Shown here piece by piece: positions 27,695-37,144 of a stretch of 64,000 nucleotides of DNA. Under the pieces are notes generated by a model. It searched no databases and had not been told where the DNA came from. It saw nothing but the letters and a program-made list of their open reading frames with translations. The DNA is from Demequinaceae bacterium (lineage in GTDB: Bacteria > Actinomycetota > Actinomycetes > Actinomycetales > Demequinaceae), in the NCBI GenBank assembly GCA_016933155.1, contig JAFGBM010000009.1, positions 1 to 64,000 on the forward strand. Direction: 5' to 3'. The stretch's first letter is position 1, and each line of letters opens with the position of its first letter. The position numbers and the translations under genes are program-made.

Positions 27695-30600
27695 CTAGCG
27701 CTTGACGACCGTGGCCGTCAGTTCCGGGCCAGCGGCTGCGTCGATGAGCACCTCGCCCGAGGCCGGGTCGTAGGCCAGCGTCTCCCGTGAGATGAGATCC
27801 CGATGCTCCTCGACTGCGGCCAACCGCTCGGCGGGCACCGTCAGCGCGAGCCTAATCCGGTCGCTCACGTTCAGCCCGGCGTTCCGGCGCTCCTCCTGGA
27901 CGGCCCGAATGACGTCGCGGGCGAAGCCCTCCGCCTCGAGCTCGGGGGTGAGCCGGGTGTCGAGCACGACGTATCCACCCGTCGACAGCATCCCGCAAAC
28001 GTACCGATCCCCGGCGTCCTCGAGGCCGCCGACCTGTTGGGTAAGTTCGTACTCCCCCGGCTCAAGCAGCACCCCACCGACGACGAGACCCTGGGCTGTC
28101 TGCTCCCACTCCCCCGCCTTGCCTGCGGCGATGACCGCCTGTATGGCCTTGCCCAGCCGCGGCCCCGCGATCCGCGCGTTCACGGTCAGGGACTCGGTGA
28201 TCCCGAACTGGGGGATGTCGAAGAGCTGCTCGGCCGATGCGAGGTGGCTGTCCTTGGTCGTCCATGAGAGTTGGAGGTTCTTGACATTGAGTTCGGTGCG
28301 CACGATGTCGGCGTAGGGCAAGAGCGCCTCGGGGTCGAGGGACGCGAGCCGCATGGCGTGGATCGGCTGGCGCACCCGGATCTGCCGAGCCTTGCGGAGG
28401 CCGTGCGCCACCGAGCACGCCTCCCGTACCTCGTCCATGACAGCGCCGAGCGATTCATCCCGCCATGCATCGGGCACCGTCGGCCAATCCGTCAGGTGCA
28501 CGGAGCGATCTCCCGTCAGCCCCCTCCATACTTCTTCCGTGATGAGCGGCGCGAGCGGCGCCGCGACTCTGCACAGGGTCTCGAGGACGGTGTAGAGGGT
28601 ATTGAACGCGGCCTCTTCCTCGTTCCAGAAGCGGTCGCGTTGGGTCCGGACGTACCAGTTCGTGAGCAGGTCGAGGAAGGCCTCGACGGCGTGGCAGGCG
28701 TCGGGCACGTCGAACGTGTCCATGAGGGACGTGACCTCGTCGACGAGCGAAGCTGTCCTGGCGAGCACATACCGGTCCATCTCGGCGAGGCCCTTGACCT
28801 CGGAATCCTCCACCCGTCGCGCGAGATACCCCGCGCCGCCCGGACCTCCGACCGCCCCTGCGTACATCGAGAAGAAGTAGTACGTCGACCAGAGGGGCAG
28901 GAGGACTCCGCGCACCGATTCGCGGATCCCTTCCTCCGTGACGATGAGGTTGCCCCCGCGCAGGATGGGCGACGACATGAGGAACCACCGCATGGCGTCG
29001 GCGCCGTCGCGGTCGAAGACCTCGTTGACGTCCGGGTAGTTCCGAAGCGACTTGGACATCTTGCGACCGTCGGAACCGAGGACGATGCCGTGGCAGACGC
29101 AGTTCTTGAAGGCGGGCTTGTCGAAGATCGCGGTGGCCAGTACGTGGAGGGTGTAGAACCAGCCCCGCACCTGCCCGATGTATTCGACGATGAAATCCCC
29201 GGGGTAGTGGTCCTCGAACCACTCCTGGCTCTCCGCCGGGTAGTGCACCTGGGCGAAGGGCATCGAACCCGAGTCGAACCACACGTCGAGGACGTCGGGG
29301 ATACGACGCATGGTCGATGTGCCCGTGGGGTCGTCGGGGTTCGGCCGGGTGAGTTCGTCGATGTAGGGGCGGTGAAGATCCGTGACGGGCACGCTGAAGT
29401 CGCGCTCCAGGTCCGCGATGGACCCGTACACGTCGATGCGCGGGTGGGCGGGGTCGTCGCTCACCCACACGGGGATGGGGGTGCCGAAGTATCGGTTGCG
29501 GCTGATGGACCAGTCCCGGGCGCCCTCGAGCCACAGGCCGAACTGGCCGTCCTTGAGATGCTCGGGCACCCAAGTGATCTCCTGGTTGAGTTCGACCATG
29601 CGGTCGCGGAGGTCCGTCACCCGGATGAACCAGGAGCCCATCGCCCGGTAGATGAGGGGGTTGCGGCAACGCCAGCAATGGGGATACGGGTGCTCGTAGG
29701 TTTCGTGGCGGACGACGACGCCCGCCTCCTTGAGCGCGACGATGACCTTCGGATTCGCGTCGAAAACCAGTTCACCCTCCCAATCGGGCACCTCAGAGGT
29801 GAATCGACCCCGCGAGTCGAGGGGCACGACGGTCTCGATCCCGGCGGCCTTGCAGGCCTCAAGGTCGTCCTCACCGAATCCGGGGGCGAGGTGGACGATG
29901 CCGGTGCCGTCCTCGGTGGTGACGAAGTCGGCGGTGAGGACGCGGAACGCGTCGTCGTGGTCGGCGAAGAACGGGAAGAGCGGCGCGTACCGGAAACCCT
30001 CGAAATGCGAACCCGGAGCGGAGGCCACCACGTGGTAGCCCTCGCCGAATTCGCGCGAGTAGGCCTCGACGCGTCCCTCTGCGAGGACCAGCCTCTGCCC
30101 GGCAAAGGCGGAATCGGGGCCGGGCTCGACCACCGCGTAGGAGATCTCCGGCCCCATCGCGACGGCGAGGTTCGACGGCAAGGTCCAGGGCGTCGTCGTC
30201 CAGATCAGGATCGAGACGGGCTTTCCCTCCTTGACGAGCGGCTCCCCCGCATCGTCCAGCAACCGGAGGGCAACCGTGATGGCCGGGTCCTGCCGCGACT
30301 GGTAGACGTCGTCGTCCATACGGAGCTCGTGATTGCTGAGCGGCGTCTCGTCCTTCCAGCAGTAGGGGAGCACGCGGTAGCCCTCGTAGGCGAGCCCCTT
30401 GTCGTAGAGTTGCTTGAAGCCCCAGATGACGGACTCCATATACCCGAGGTCAAGGGTCTTGTAGTCGTTCTCGAAGTCCACCCATCGGGCCTGGCGCGTA
30501 ACGTACTCCTCCCACTCCTTCGTGTACTTGAGCACCGACTCCCGGCAGGCATCATTGAAGGCCCCGATGCCCATCGCCTCGATCTCGGACTTGTCCGTGA

Positions 30601-30937
30601 TCCCGAGCACCCGCTCGGCCTCGAGCTCGGCGGGCAGCCCGTGGGTGTCCCACCCGAATCGTCGTTCCACCCTCTTGCCCCGCATCGTCTGATACCGGGG
30701 CACGACGTCCTTGGCGTATCCGGTCAGGAGGTGGCCATAGTGCGGGAGACCGTTGGCGAAGGGAGGCCCGTCATAGAAGACGAACTCGTCGGCCGCTGTC
30801 TCGGCCGGACGGTTGTCGATCGACGCCTGGAAGGTGCCGTCGTCCTTCCAATAGGCCAGCACGTCCCGTTCGATCGACGGGAAACGGGGGGAGGCGACGA
30901 CGTCTCCCTCGCGGTGGAGGGGGTACTTCTGGGGCAT
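27695..30937 (-). CDS. ileS: Isoleucyl-tRNA synthetase, type 2
   Basis: 1080 residues. Class I motifs: [13 protein letters not shown] (HIGH equivalent, about residue 64) and [12 protein letters not shown]. The sequence [12 protein letters not shown] and [20 protein letters not shown] are hallmarks of the eukaryote-like IleS2 form, which in other bacteria resists mupirocin. Editing domain lies between ([12 protein letters not shown]). AAGGA precedes the ATG by seven bases, and this ribosome site lies at the end of the T-box leader. Confidence 0.97.
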   Translation of the reverse strand: MPQKYPLHREGDVVASPRFPSIERDVLAYWKDDGTFQASIDNRPAETAADEFVFYDGPPFANGLPHYGHLLTGYAKDVVPRYQTMRGKRVERRFGWDTHGLPAELEAERVLGITDKSEIEAMGIGAFNDACRESVLKYTKEWEEYVTRQARWVDFENDYKTLDLGYMESVIWGFKQLYDKGLAYEGYRVLPYCWKDETPLSNHELRMDDDVYQSRQDPAITVALRLLDDAGEPLVKEGKPVSILIWTTTPWTLPSNLAVAMGPEISYAVVEPGPDSAFAGQRLVLAEGRVEAYSREFGEGYHVVASAPGSHFEGFRYAPLFPFFADHDDAFRVLTADFVTTEDGTGIVHLAPGFGEDDLEACKAAGIETVVPLDSRGRFTSEVPDWEGELVFDANPKVIVALKEAGVVVRHETYEHPYPHCWRCRNPLIYRAMGSWFIRVTDLRDRMVELNQEITWVPEHLKDGQFGLWLEGARDWSISRNRYFGTPIPVWVSDDPAHPRIDVYGSIADLERDFSVPVTDLHRPYIDELTRPNPDDPTGTSTMRRIPDVLDVWFDSGSMPFAQVHYPAESQEWFEDHYPGDFIVEYIGQVRGWFYTLHVLATAIFDKPAFKNCVCHGIVLGSDGRKMSKSLRNYPDVNEVFDRDGADAMRWFLMSSPILRGGNLIVTEEGIRESVRGVLLPLWSTYYFFSMYAGAVGGPGGAGYLARRVEDSEVKGLAEMDRYVLARTASLVDEVTSLMDTFDVPDACHAVEAFLDLLTNWYVRTQRDRFWNEEEAAFNTLYTVLETLCRVAAPLAPLITEEVWRGLTGDRSVHLTDWPTVPDAWRDESLGAVMDEVREACSVAHGLRKARQIRVRQPIHAMRLASLDPEALLPYADIVRTELNVKNLQLSWTTKDSHLASAEQLFDIPQFGITESLTVNARIAGPRLGKAIQAVIAAGKAGEWEQTAQGLVVGGVLLEPGEYELTQQVGGLEDAGDRYVCGMLSTGGYVVLDTRLTPELEAEGFARDVIRAVQEERRNAGLNVSDRIRLALTVPAERLAAVEEHRDLISRETLAYDPASGEVLIDAAAGPELTATVVKR

Positions 30938-31175
30938 CTCGTGGTCCTTGGCGTCGGGTGGTCTCTCGGTCCTGCTGCGAGGACGCCGACCCCGGTTGTC
31001 CGGACCGCCGACGCGGTACCACCCCGCTTGCCACCGGCTCCCGCCGGTGACCGCTCATCCCTCCCTGGAGAGGGTCGGCTGTGACGGGCCACCCGTCCGG
31101 TTCTACTGGGCGCCGCCTGTTCGGATGGCGCCGTTCTTCCGGAGGCTCGCCGGTGATGACCGGGTCAACGCTGGT
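30938..31175 (-). promoter_or_regulatory. T-box riboswitch controlling ileS (translational type)
   Basis: The T-box core GGGTGGTACCGCG lies at 31024-31012, matching the tRNA-acceptor-binding bulge sequence. Near the 5' end CCGGT-CATC-ACCGG (31163-31150) forms a small hairpin whose loop holds AUC, an Ile codon; this matches the ultrashort stem I described for mycobacterial ileS T-boxes. Stem II/III follow. Downstream GGTCC and GGCGTC can pair with GGACC and GACGCC around the AAGGA, hiding the ribosome site when tRNA-Ile is charged. No U-run terminator is present, so control is probably translational. Confidence 0.9.
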
Positions 31176-31181
31176 GTGGAC

Positions 31182-31187
31182 AGTGTA
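31182..31187 (-). promoter_or_regulatory. Candidate -10 box for the ileS leader
   Basis: Minus strand TACACT; a start near 31175 would begin the transcript about a dozen bases before the specifier hairpin. No strong -35. Confidence 0.45.
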
Positions 31188-31231
31188 TCCGGTGTGAGGA
31201 GTGGCCACCGCGATCGTGGCAGGATGACACG

Positions 31232-31987
31232 ATGACCGAAGACGACCACGCCGACCGGAACCGCGATCGCTGGGACTCCATCGCGGATGACTGGATGGCC
31301 CGTGGAGAGGCTGCCTGGGTGGAAGAGCCTCACTGGGGTGAGTGGAGGATCCCCGAATCCGACCTCAACCTGCTGCCCTCGGACATGGCCGGCAGGGATG
31401 CCATCGAGATCGGGTGCGGGACCGGGTACGTGAGCGCGTGGATGGAACGGCGTGGGGCGAGAGTCCGGGCGATCGACATTTCAGAAAACCAACTCGAGAC
31501 CGCCCTTCGACTGCAGTCCGAGCACGGGACCGACATCGAGTTCGTGTGCGGCGACGCGGAACACCTGCCGTGGGACGACGAATCGGCGGACTACGCCATC
31601 AGCGAGTATGGGGCGTCAATCTGGTGTGAGCCCTCGGCCTGGTTGAGGGAGGCCCATCGGGTCCTGCGCCCGGGAGGGAGCCTTGTCTTCCTCGGGAGCC
31701 ACCCGCTCTGCAACATCTGCGAGCCCCTCAACGGGGACCTCCCCGTGGTCGAGACCCTGCAAGCGAGCTATTTCGATCTCCATCACCAGGACTGGGGCGA
31801 GGAGGGCGTGTGCTACAACCTCCCGCTGTCGAGGTGGTTCGAGGTGTTCAGGGACATCGGATTCGTCGTCGAAGACTATCGTGAACCTCGGCCCACGTCC
31901 GCATCCCCCGAACGATGTGAGCAGGCCACCCGGGAATGGGCGGTCAAGTGGCCGACGGAGCAGGTCTTCAAGCTCCGGAAACCCTAG
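31232..31987 (+). CDS. Class I SAM-dependent methyltransferase
   Basis: 251 residues. The SAM-binding motif I is IEIGCGTGYVSAWM (about 58-71), motif II is RAIDISENQ with the acidic ribose-binding residue, then FVCGDAEHLPWDDESAD and RVLRPGGSLVFLG. This is the Methyltransf_11 type; the substrate is not evident. CAGGAT lies six bases before the ATG, so it may be leaderless. Divergent from the ileS T-box. Confidence 0.88.
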   Translation: MTEDDHADRNRDRWDSIADDWMARGEAAWVEEPHWGEWRIPESDLNLLPSDMAGRDAIEIGCGTGYVSAWMERRGARVRAIDISENQLETALRLQSEHGTDIEFVCGDAEHLPWDDESADYAISEYGASIWCEPSAWLREAHRVLRPGGSLVFLGSHPLCNICEPLNGDLPVVETLQASYFDLHHQDWGEEGVCYNLPLSRWFEVFRDIGFVVEDYREPRPTSASPERCEQATREWAVKWPTEQVFKLRKP

Positions 31988-32073
31988 CCAGGGTGGGGCC
32001 GCCCCGGGAATACTGACACCAGGAGTCGCGTTCCCGGTTCAATAGCATTCTTCCCGATCCCTCGAAGGGCATC

Positions 32074-33285
32074 ATGAAGCGAACCTTGTCTGGTCCGATT
32101 GCCACCGGAATCCTCCTCTTCTCCCTCTCCCTCGCCGCTTGCTCGGTCGAGCCCACCCCGAGCCCGTCTCCCTCGCCTTCGCCGTCGGACTCCCCCAGTC
32201 CCTCGGCGAACCCTTCGCCCAGCCCCTCCCCCAGCCCCTCGGTCGTCGAACCGTCCGGTGCCGCCACCGCCTCCGTCGTCGATTCCTTGACCATTCAGGA
32301 CGGGCTCTTCCTTCCCTGGGATATCGCCTTCGCTCCGGATGGCACGATGCTTGTGACCATCAGCGACTCGGGGCAGATCCTTCGATACAAGGACGGCGAA
32401 TACGACTATCTTGTCGGGGAAGGGGCCGACTGGCTCAGAGGCCAAACCAATCCCGCCGGCGAGGGCGGCTTGCTCGGGATCGCCATCCTCCCCTCCAATC
32501 CGAACGTCCTGTACGTCTATGTGACCGGACCAAGCGACAACTCGGTCGTCAGAATGCAGCGCTTCGGTCAATACCTAGACGAACCGACGGTCATCTTGAG
32601 CGGCATCCCCCGGGCCAACTACCACGACGGGGGGCGGATCCGCTTCGGCCCCGATGGCTACCTCTATATCGCGACAGGCGATGCGGGGATCAAACCGTAC
32701 TCCCAGGACCTCACCTCCCTGGCAGGCAAGATCCTCCGCGTCGTCGCCGACAACTCCGACGAGGACGGCCAAGCCGCACCGGGAAATCCGTTCGGGACAC
32801 GTGTCTGGTCGTACGGCCACCGAAACGTCCAAGGACTCGGCTGGACCTCCGACGGCCGGATGTATGCGAGTGAACTGGGCTGGAACACCCAGGACGAACT
32901 CAACCTCATCGAGCCCGGGAACAACTATGGCTGGCCGAACAAAGAGGGGATGGTGGGGGCGCCTGCTGGAACGGCAAAGGGTCAGACGGTCGGCGGATAC
33001 ACCTACCCGGTCGCGACATGGGCAACCTCCGAAGCCTCTCCGTCCGGTATCGGGATCACGGACGAGGGCATATACATTGGGGCCCTCCGTGGTCAACGGA
33101 TCTGGCGGGTCCCGCTCACTGCGGACGGGATCGGGACCCCCCATGTGCTCCTGAGCGACCTCGGCCGGATCCGGCTCGTCACCTCCGGCCCCAATGGGAA
33201 CCTCTACGCCCTCACGAGCAACTCCTCAGGGGCCAACGGCGCCGTCGACAAGATCGTCAGAATAGTGGTGATCGAGAACGACTAG
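32074..33285 (+). CDS. PQQ-type sugar dehydrogenase-like lipoprotein
   Basis: 403 residues. Lipobox LAAC (Cys about 23), then a Ser/Pro spacer of about 35 residues. The beta-propeller of the glucose/sorbosone dehydrogenase family follows: LPWDIAFAPDGTMLVT, GGLLGIAILPS, NYHDGGRIRFGPDGYLYIATGD (with the family His), SYGHRNVQGLGW, and ELNLIEPGNNYGWP. Known members oxidise aldoses with PQQ, but many actinobacterial ones have unknown substrates. AAGGG is four bases before the ATG; TAGCAT at about 32043 may be the -10. Confidence 0.88.
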   Translation: MKRTLSGPIATGILLFSLSLAACSVEPTPSPSPSPSPSDSPSPSANPSPSPSPSPSVVEPSGAATASVVDSLTIQDGLFLPWDIAFAPDGTMLVTISDSGQILRYKDGEYDYLVGEGADWLRGQTNPAGEGGLLGIAILPSNPNVLYVYVTGPSDNSVVRMQRFGQYLDEPTVILSGIPRANYHDGGRIRFGPDGYLYIATGDAGIKPYSQDLTSLAGKILRVVADNSDEDGQAAPGNPFGTRVWSYGHRNVQGLGWTSDGRMYASELGWNTQDELNLIEPGNNYGWPNKEGMVGAPAGTAKGQTVGGYTYPVATWATSEASPSGIGITDEGIYIGALRGQRIWRVPLTADGIGTPHVLLSDLGRIRLVTSGPNGNLYALTSNSSGANGAVDKIVRIVVIEND

Positions 33286-33294
33286 CCCATCCGC

Positions 33295-34056
33295 CTAGTC
33301 CCCACCCGTCATGTAGCGGACGGTCTTGGTCGGGCCCGCCTGTTCGCGCGGCCTGAGCACCAGGAGGTCGACGTTGACGTGGTGGGGCCGGTGGATGGCC
33401 CAGGCGATCGCGTCGGCGACATCCTCGGCCGACAGCGGGTCGATCCCCTTGTACACCTCGTCCGCACGACCCTTGTCGCCCCGGAACCGGTTGACGCTGA
33501 ACTCCTCCGTGTGAACCATCCCGGGGGCGATCTCGATGACCCTGACCCCACTGCCGGTGAGTTCGAGTCGGAGGGTGCGGGCGAGGGCCGCCTCAGCTGA
33601 CTTGGCCGCGACGTATCCCGCGCCCCCCTCGTACGGCTCGTGTGCCGCTGTCGACGTGATGAGGACGACATCGCCCCGGCCCGATTCCTTGAGGGCCGGG
33701 AGGAGTGCCTGGGTGACCCTGACCGTTCCAACGACGTTGAGTTCGTATTGGGATGACCACTCCGAGAGGGGGGAGTCCGCCACGGGATCGAGGCCGAGCG
33801 CACCACCGGCGCAATTGACCAAAGCGTGCACCGGCCCCGCCTTGGTGACGGCCTTGACGAGGGCCGCCACATCCTTATCGCTCGTGATGTCGGCGACCAC
33901 GGTCGCGCAACCCGTCTCGTCCGAGAGGGCTTTGAGCCGTTCCGCCCGTCGTGCGGTCGCGGTGACCCGCACCCCTTCGGTCGTCAGCGCCCTAACGGTT
34001 GCCGCGCCGATCCCGGAGGACGCTCCCGTGACGACGACGTGAAGGGGTTCGGTCAT
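33295..34056 (-). CDS. Short-chain dehydrogenase/reductase
   Basis: 253 residues, full classical SDR length. Cofactor motif TGASSGIGAATVRAL, NCAGG, catalytic Ser (ITSTAAHE) and Tyr-Lys (YVAAK). Arg residues after the second strand (TARRAERL) favour NADP(H). Substrate unknown. TACTCT lies six bases before the ATG, so the transcript is probably leaderless. It converges with the sugar-dehydrogenase gene, 9 bases apart. Confidence 0.92.
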   Translation of the reverse strand: MTEPLHVVVTGASSGIGAATVRALTTEGVRVTATARRAERLKALSDETGCATVVADITSDKDVAALVKAVTKAGPVHALVNCAGGALGLDPVADSPLSEWSSQYELNVVGTVRVTQALLPALKESGRGDVVLITSTAAHEPYEGGAGYVAAKSAEAALARTLRLELTGSGVRVIEIAPGMVHTEEFSVNRFRGDKGRADEVYKGIDPLSAEDVADAIAWAIHRPHHVNVDLLVLRPREQAGPTKTVRYMTGGD

Positions 34057-34129
34057 GCGTCAAGAGTACGTCGCCGACGGGATGGTGGGGATGGGGCTCA
34101 CCGAATTGAAGTCAGGCGGAAGGGGATGG

Positions 34130-34510
34130 CTAATCCCCCTTTCTCTCTCCCAGGCCGAGTTCCATGGCCCGCTGGTACCACTTTCGCTTCGCCCGGGGAA
34201 GCGGGACCGGATCGTAGCTCCGATTGGTGTCGTGCAGGATGAGATCGGGGCGTTCGTCGAGCCCGGCGTCGGGGTCCCGCAGGGCTATGGCGGGGGGATC
34301 GGTCAGCGGGGCGAGGCGGTACTCGTCGATGACCTTCAGAGCCACGTAATGCGCCTGCGCTCGGATGCTGCCTGACGCGAGCACCGGTACGGTTGTCTGC
34401 ACCCGCCAACTCTCCCTGCCCTTGAAGACGGCATACCCGTCGGCCTTGAGCCGTCCGACCGTCTCAGGGAGAATCGGCCCCACCTCGATCGTCACCTCGA
34501 AGCACTTCAC
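34130..34510 (-). CDS. Hypothetical protein, 126 residues
   Basis: Begins KCFEVTIEVGPILPETVGRLKADGYAVFKGRESWRVQTT and ends with the basic stretch RAKRKWYQRAMELGLGERK. Soluble, no signal peptide. GTG 34510 is preceded by GGAGG only one base away, so the start is uncertain; a TTG at 34570 would add 20 residues. Coding is supported by codon pattern and protein-like composition. No family recognised. Confidence 0.6.
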   Translation of the reverse strand: MKCFEVTIEVGPILPETVGRLKADGYAVFKGRESWRVQTTVPVLASGSIRAQAHYVALKVIDEYRLAPLTDPPAIALRDPDAGLDERPDLILHDTNRSYDPVPLPRAKRKWYQRAMELGLGERKGD

Positions 34511-34650
34511 GCCTCCATGATCGCGCGGATCGGGCCCTTCGTCACCGTTTGCCGGATATCGGGCTGGCAAACAGACCCGGGCCCCTCACGTGGGATAGCC
34601 TGCGGATAGCCCGATCAGAGACGTCGGGCCATCGACCCCGGGGGGTTGCC

Positions 34651-35424
34651 ATGCCGTTCACACCCGATCATGTTCACCTCGAGCACTCGACCGGACGGAC
34701 GTTCCGCCTGACGGAAGACCTGGTCTATCGGGCCAACGGCGGGCACCGCTACATCGCCCGCGCGGGCCTCACCACTGACATGGCGAGCATTCCTCCCGCC
34801 CTGTGGTCCGTCATTGCACCTTTCGGGCAGCAGTCCCTGCCCGCGATCCTCCACGACCAGGAGTGCGAGAACCTCCGCTCCCTCGATCCCCGAAGGTCGA
34901 AGAATCGGCGGCACCAGCGTCGGTTCGTCGACGCCCGTTTCCACGAGGCCCTTCTGGAGCGAGGTGTGCCGCGTTTCAGGGCGACGATGATGTGGGCGGG
35001 GGCCTGCCTCGGCCGGTACTGGGATCACGGCGGGCACGCCCAAAGGCTGTGGCTTTTCGTGCAATTGGCTCTCGGCTACGCGGCGATCGCCTGGGGGGTG
35101 TGCCACCCAGGCAGTTGGCTGGGGTGGGTAGCCCTCGCCTCGCCCGCCCTCGCCGCCCTAACTTGGGGACGCTCATGCCCTGCGATCCTGTTGATCCAGT
35201 ATCCGGGATCCGTCATCATCGCCATCGGCTTCGTCATCTTCCTGTTTTCCCTGCTCGACTGGATCCCCAATGTCGTCTTCGGGTCGCGGGCTTTTGAGCC
35301 GTCGCCCGAGCAGAGGGAGAGGGAGGAGGAGATCGCCGGGGGTCATCGGGGGAGGCGGCAAAAGGGAAAGCGCCCGTTTAGGGGCGTCGGGCTGCCCCCG
35401 GGCTTGCGCATCCTTCCCCGGTAG
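34651..35424 (+). CDS. DUF1353 protein with C-terminal membrane segments
   Basis: 257 residues. LTTDMASIPPALWSVIAPFGQQSLPAILHDQECEN is the DUF1353 signature (TDxASIP ... HD), a small domain first known from phages. Two or three hydrophobic segments follow (about 125-215), then an acidic and basic tail. The domain plus membrane tail is unusual; phage DUF1353 proteins are soluble. ATG 34651 has GGGGGG upstream but no strong ribosome site. Biochemical role unknown. Confidence 0.8.
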   Translation: MPFTPDHVHLEHSTGRTFRLTEDLVYRANGGHRYIARAGLTTDMASIPPALWSVIAPFGQQSLPAILHDQECENLRSLDPRRSKNRRHQRRFVDARFHEALLERGVPRFRATMMWAGACLGRYWDHGGHAQRLWLFVQLALGYAAIAWGVCHPGSWLGWVALASPALAALTWGRSCPAILLIQYPGSVIIAIGFVIFLFSLLDWIPNVVFGSRAFEPSPEQREREEEIAGGHRGRRQKGKRPFRGVGLPPGLRILPR

Positions 35425-35472
35425 ACCGAATCCGCGCACGCCCGATGAGCCTAAGACCATCCGGTCCGGGCC

Positions 35473-35607
35473 CTACCTGACTTGGGAGACCCTCGTCTGA
35501 GAAGACGATCCTGTCTCGATGGCACCGGAAACGACCTTGCTCGTCACGGCGGCGACCGTCGCGACAGCGGCGATGACCACGAGCCCGGCAACCATAATGC
35601 CCTTCAT
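35473..35607 (-). CDS. Small single-pass membrane peptide, 44 residues
   Basis: Starts MKGIMVAGLVVIAAVATVAAV, one hydrophobic segment, and ends with a polar Ser/Thr/Gln tail before TAG. GGGGAG lies five bases before the ATG. Upstream is AT-rich for this genome and carries AACGTTCT twice (28 bases apart) around TAGTAAT. Function unknown; it could be a small regulatory or toxin-like membrane peptide, but no evidence decides. Confidence 0.5.
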   Translation of the reverse strand: MKGIMVAGLVVIAAVATVAAVTSKVVSGAIETGSSSQTRVSQVR

Positions 35608-35733
35608 CTCAACTCCCCTAGAACGTTGGAAACGCCTTATTACTATGAGAACGTTTGGGGGGAGATTCCCGTTAGACCGAAATGGTCACGATGCGGCCAC
35701 AATATGGATACGACGCGGACACGCCCCGGGAGC

Positions 35734-36417
35734 CTATACCCCGACGGCTGCGGTGACCGCCAGGATGACGCTGAGATCCGCGGTGACGTGGGAGACGGCG
35801 GCGACGGCTCGTCCGTCGATTTGGCGGGCCAGCCAGGCCCATCCCACTGACACGAAGGCCAGCACCGCGACGATGAAAACAACCCAGATCACCGGAAGCA
35901 GCGTCCACAACACCACACCGTGGTAGCCGGCGAAGGCCAGGTGGGCAATGGGGGTCCGCTCCCGTAGATGGAGCCAATGACGCTGCTCAAGCCAGGGGTG
36001 AATGAGCCCCAGGTAGGGAATGAGGAGGGCGAGCGACGTGCCGCTCAGGCCATAGTCCGTGAGCCACAGCCCGAGGTCGACGCTCGTGACCCAGGGCATG
36101 AAGAGGTACAGGACAGGACCGGTGAGCGCCGGGATGAGGGTCAGCAACCACAACCAGGTGTTGGGCGGAGTGAGGAGTTCCCACAGCGCGAAACCTGGGG
36201 TGACGAGGGGCTCGTCCTCATCGTCCGTCTTCGCGGTTGTGAGGTGGAGACGGGCCGTCACCCGCCGCCTCGCCCATCTGTCCCACACGCCCCAGCCCAC
36301 GACTTGGGCGTGATAGGCGAGCAGGGCGATCCATCCATTGTGCAACCCCACCCAGAAGACGAAGGCCGCCAACCAGGGAGCCGCCATGCGAAAGGCGAGG
36401 CCGAGCCGCGAGATCAC
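35734..36417 (-). CDS. Multi-pass membrane protein, unknown function
   Basis: 227 residues, six or so hydrophobic segments rich in Trp, with one charged cytoplasmic loop (RRRVTARLHLTTAKTDDEDE). The start is GTG 36417; TACCCT lies exactly six bases before it, suggesting a leaderless transcript. No family recognised. Divergent from the lipoprotein gene at 36605. Confidence 0.7.
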   Translation of the reverse strand: MISRLGLAFRMAAPWLAAFVFWVGLHNGWIALLAYHAQVVGWGVWDRWARRRVTARLHLTTAKTDDEDEPLVTPGFALWELLTPPNTWLWLLTLIPALTGPVLYLFMPWVTSVDLGLWLTDYGLSGTSLALLIPYLGLIHPWLEQRHWLHLRERTPIAHLAFAGYHGVVLWTLLPVIWVVFIVAVLAFVSVGWAWLARQIDGRAVAAVSHVTADLSVILAVTAAVGV

Positions 36418-36604
36418 CCTTCGAGGGTACGGCTGGAACAGGCCTGGAACGGATCACGATCCGGGAGCGTTTTCGGATAGGGATATACGCCGACGCGGAT
36501 GGAGCATTCGGGTGGACACCTGGGATGGGTGCGGGACAGTCTTCACCCAACACACTTCGAGGGCCTATAGGTACGAGCACCGTCACACGTGTCACACTGG
36601 TGAC

Positions 36605-37144
36605 ATGGCTTCTCGTGTTCCGATCGGGTCGCGGTGGCGCGTTCGCGCCGTCGCGTCCGTCCTCGCCCTGGCGGTCCTGCCCCTCACCGCCTGCCTCGCC
36701 GCCGAATCGTCCGAGACCCCGACCCCCGGGCAAACCCCGAGCCCCAGCACCTCCGAAAGCGCGTCGCCCAGCCCGTCGGTCAGCGCGTCGCCCTCCCCCA
36801 GCGGAATCGAGCCCTCGGGCCCCATCACGGGCCCGCCCTCGGGCACCCCGGTGACCCCCGAGATCTTCCTGGCGACGATCGATGAGGAGGAGGGCATGCT
36901 TCGGGTCGTCGTCCTTGTCCCCGGAATCTACGAGGACGGGGGAGACTGCTCCGTCACGGTCGTCGGCGCGTCCTCCACGATCCTCAAGACGGGAACCGGA
37001 GTTGCCGATGTATCTAGTACGGCGTGTGGCCAATTCTCGTTCTCCCTCACTCAGCTCGGGAGGGGAACGGCCAGCATCACGGCCGAATACGAGTCGGTGA
37101 AGTACTCGGGGGCGTCCGAGGCGATGGAGGTCCAGATCCCGTGA
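36605..37144 (+). CDS. Putative lipoprotein with Ser/Pro linker
   Basis: 179 residues from ATG 36605. Lipobox LTAC (Cys about 28), a 55-residue Ser/Pro/Thr linker, then about 90 residues of beta-type sequence (EGMLRVVVLVPGIYEDGGDCSVTV) with two Cys, like an Ig-type fold. TATAGG (36566-36571) may be its -10, and a symmetric GTCACACGTGTCAC follows in the leader. The stop overlaps the GTG of the LysM gene, so the two are cotranscribed. Confidence 0.75.
   Translation: MASRVPIGSRWRVRAVASVLALAVLPLTACLAAESSETPTPGQTPSPSTSESASPSPSVSASPSPSGIEPSGPITGPPSGTPVTPEIFLATIDEEEGMLRVVVLVPGIYEDGGDCSVTVVGASSTILKTGTGVADVSSTACGQFSFSLTQLGRGTASITAEYESVKYSGASEAMEVQIP

Noticed and set aside
28271-31084. 937-codon plus-strand frame
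   Set aside because: Complete antisense shadow of ileS and its T-box; no domain pattern.
34510-34570. TTG 34570 as start of the 126-residue protein
   Set aside because: Adds an unstructured stretch that runs toward the divergent gene's promoter; kept only as an alternative.
35608-35660. LexA (SOS) box from the AACGTTCT repeats
   Set aside because: The actinobacterial GAAC-N4-GTTC pattern is not formed.
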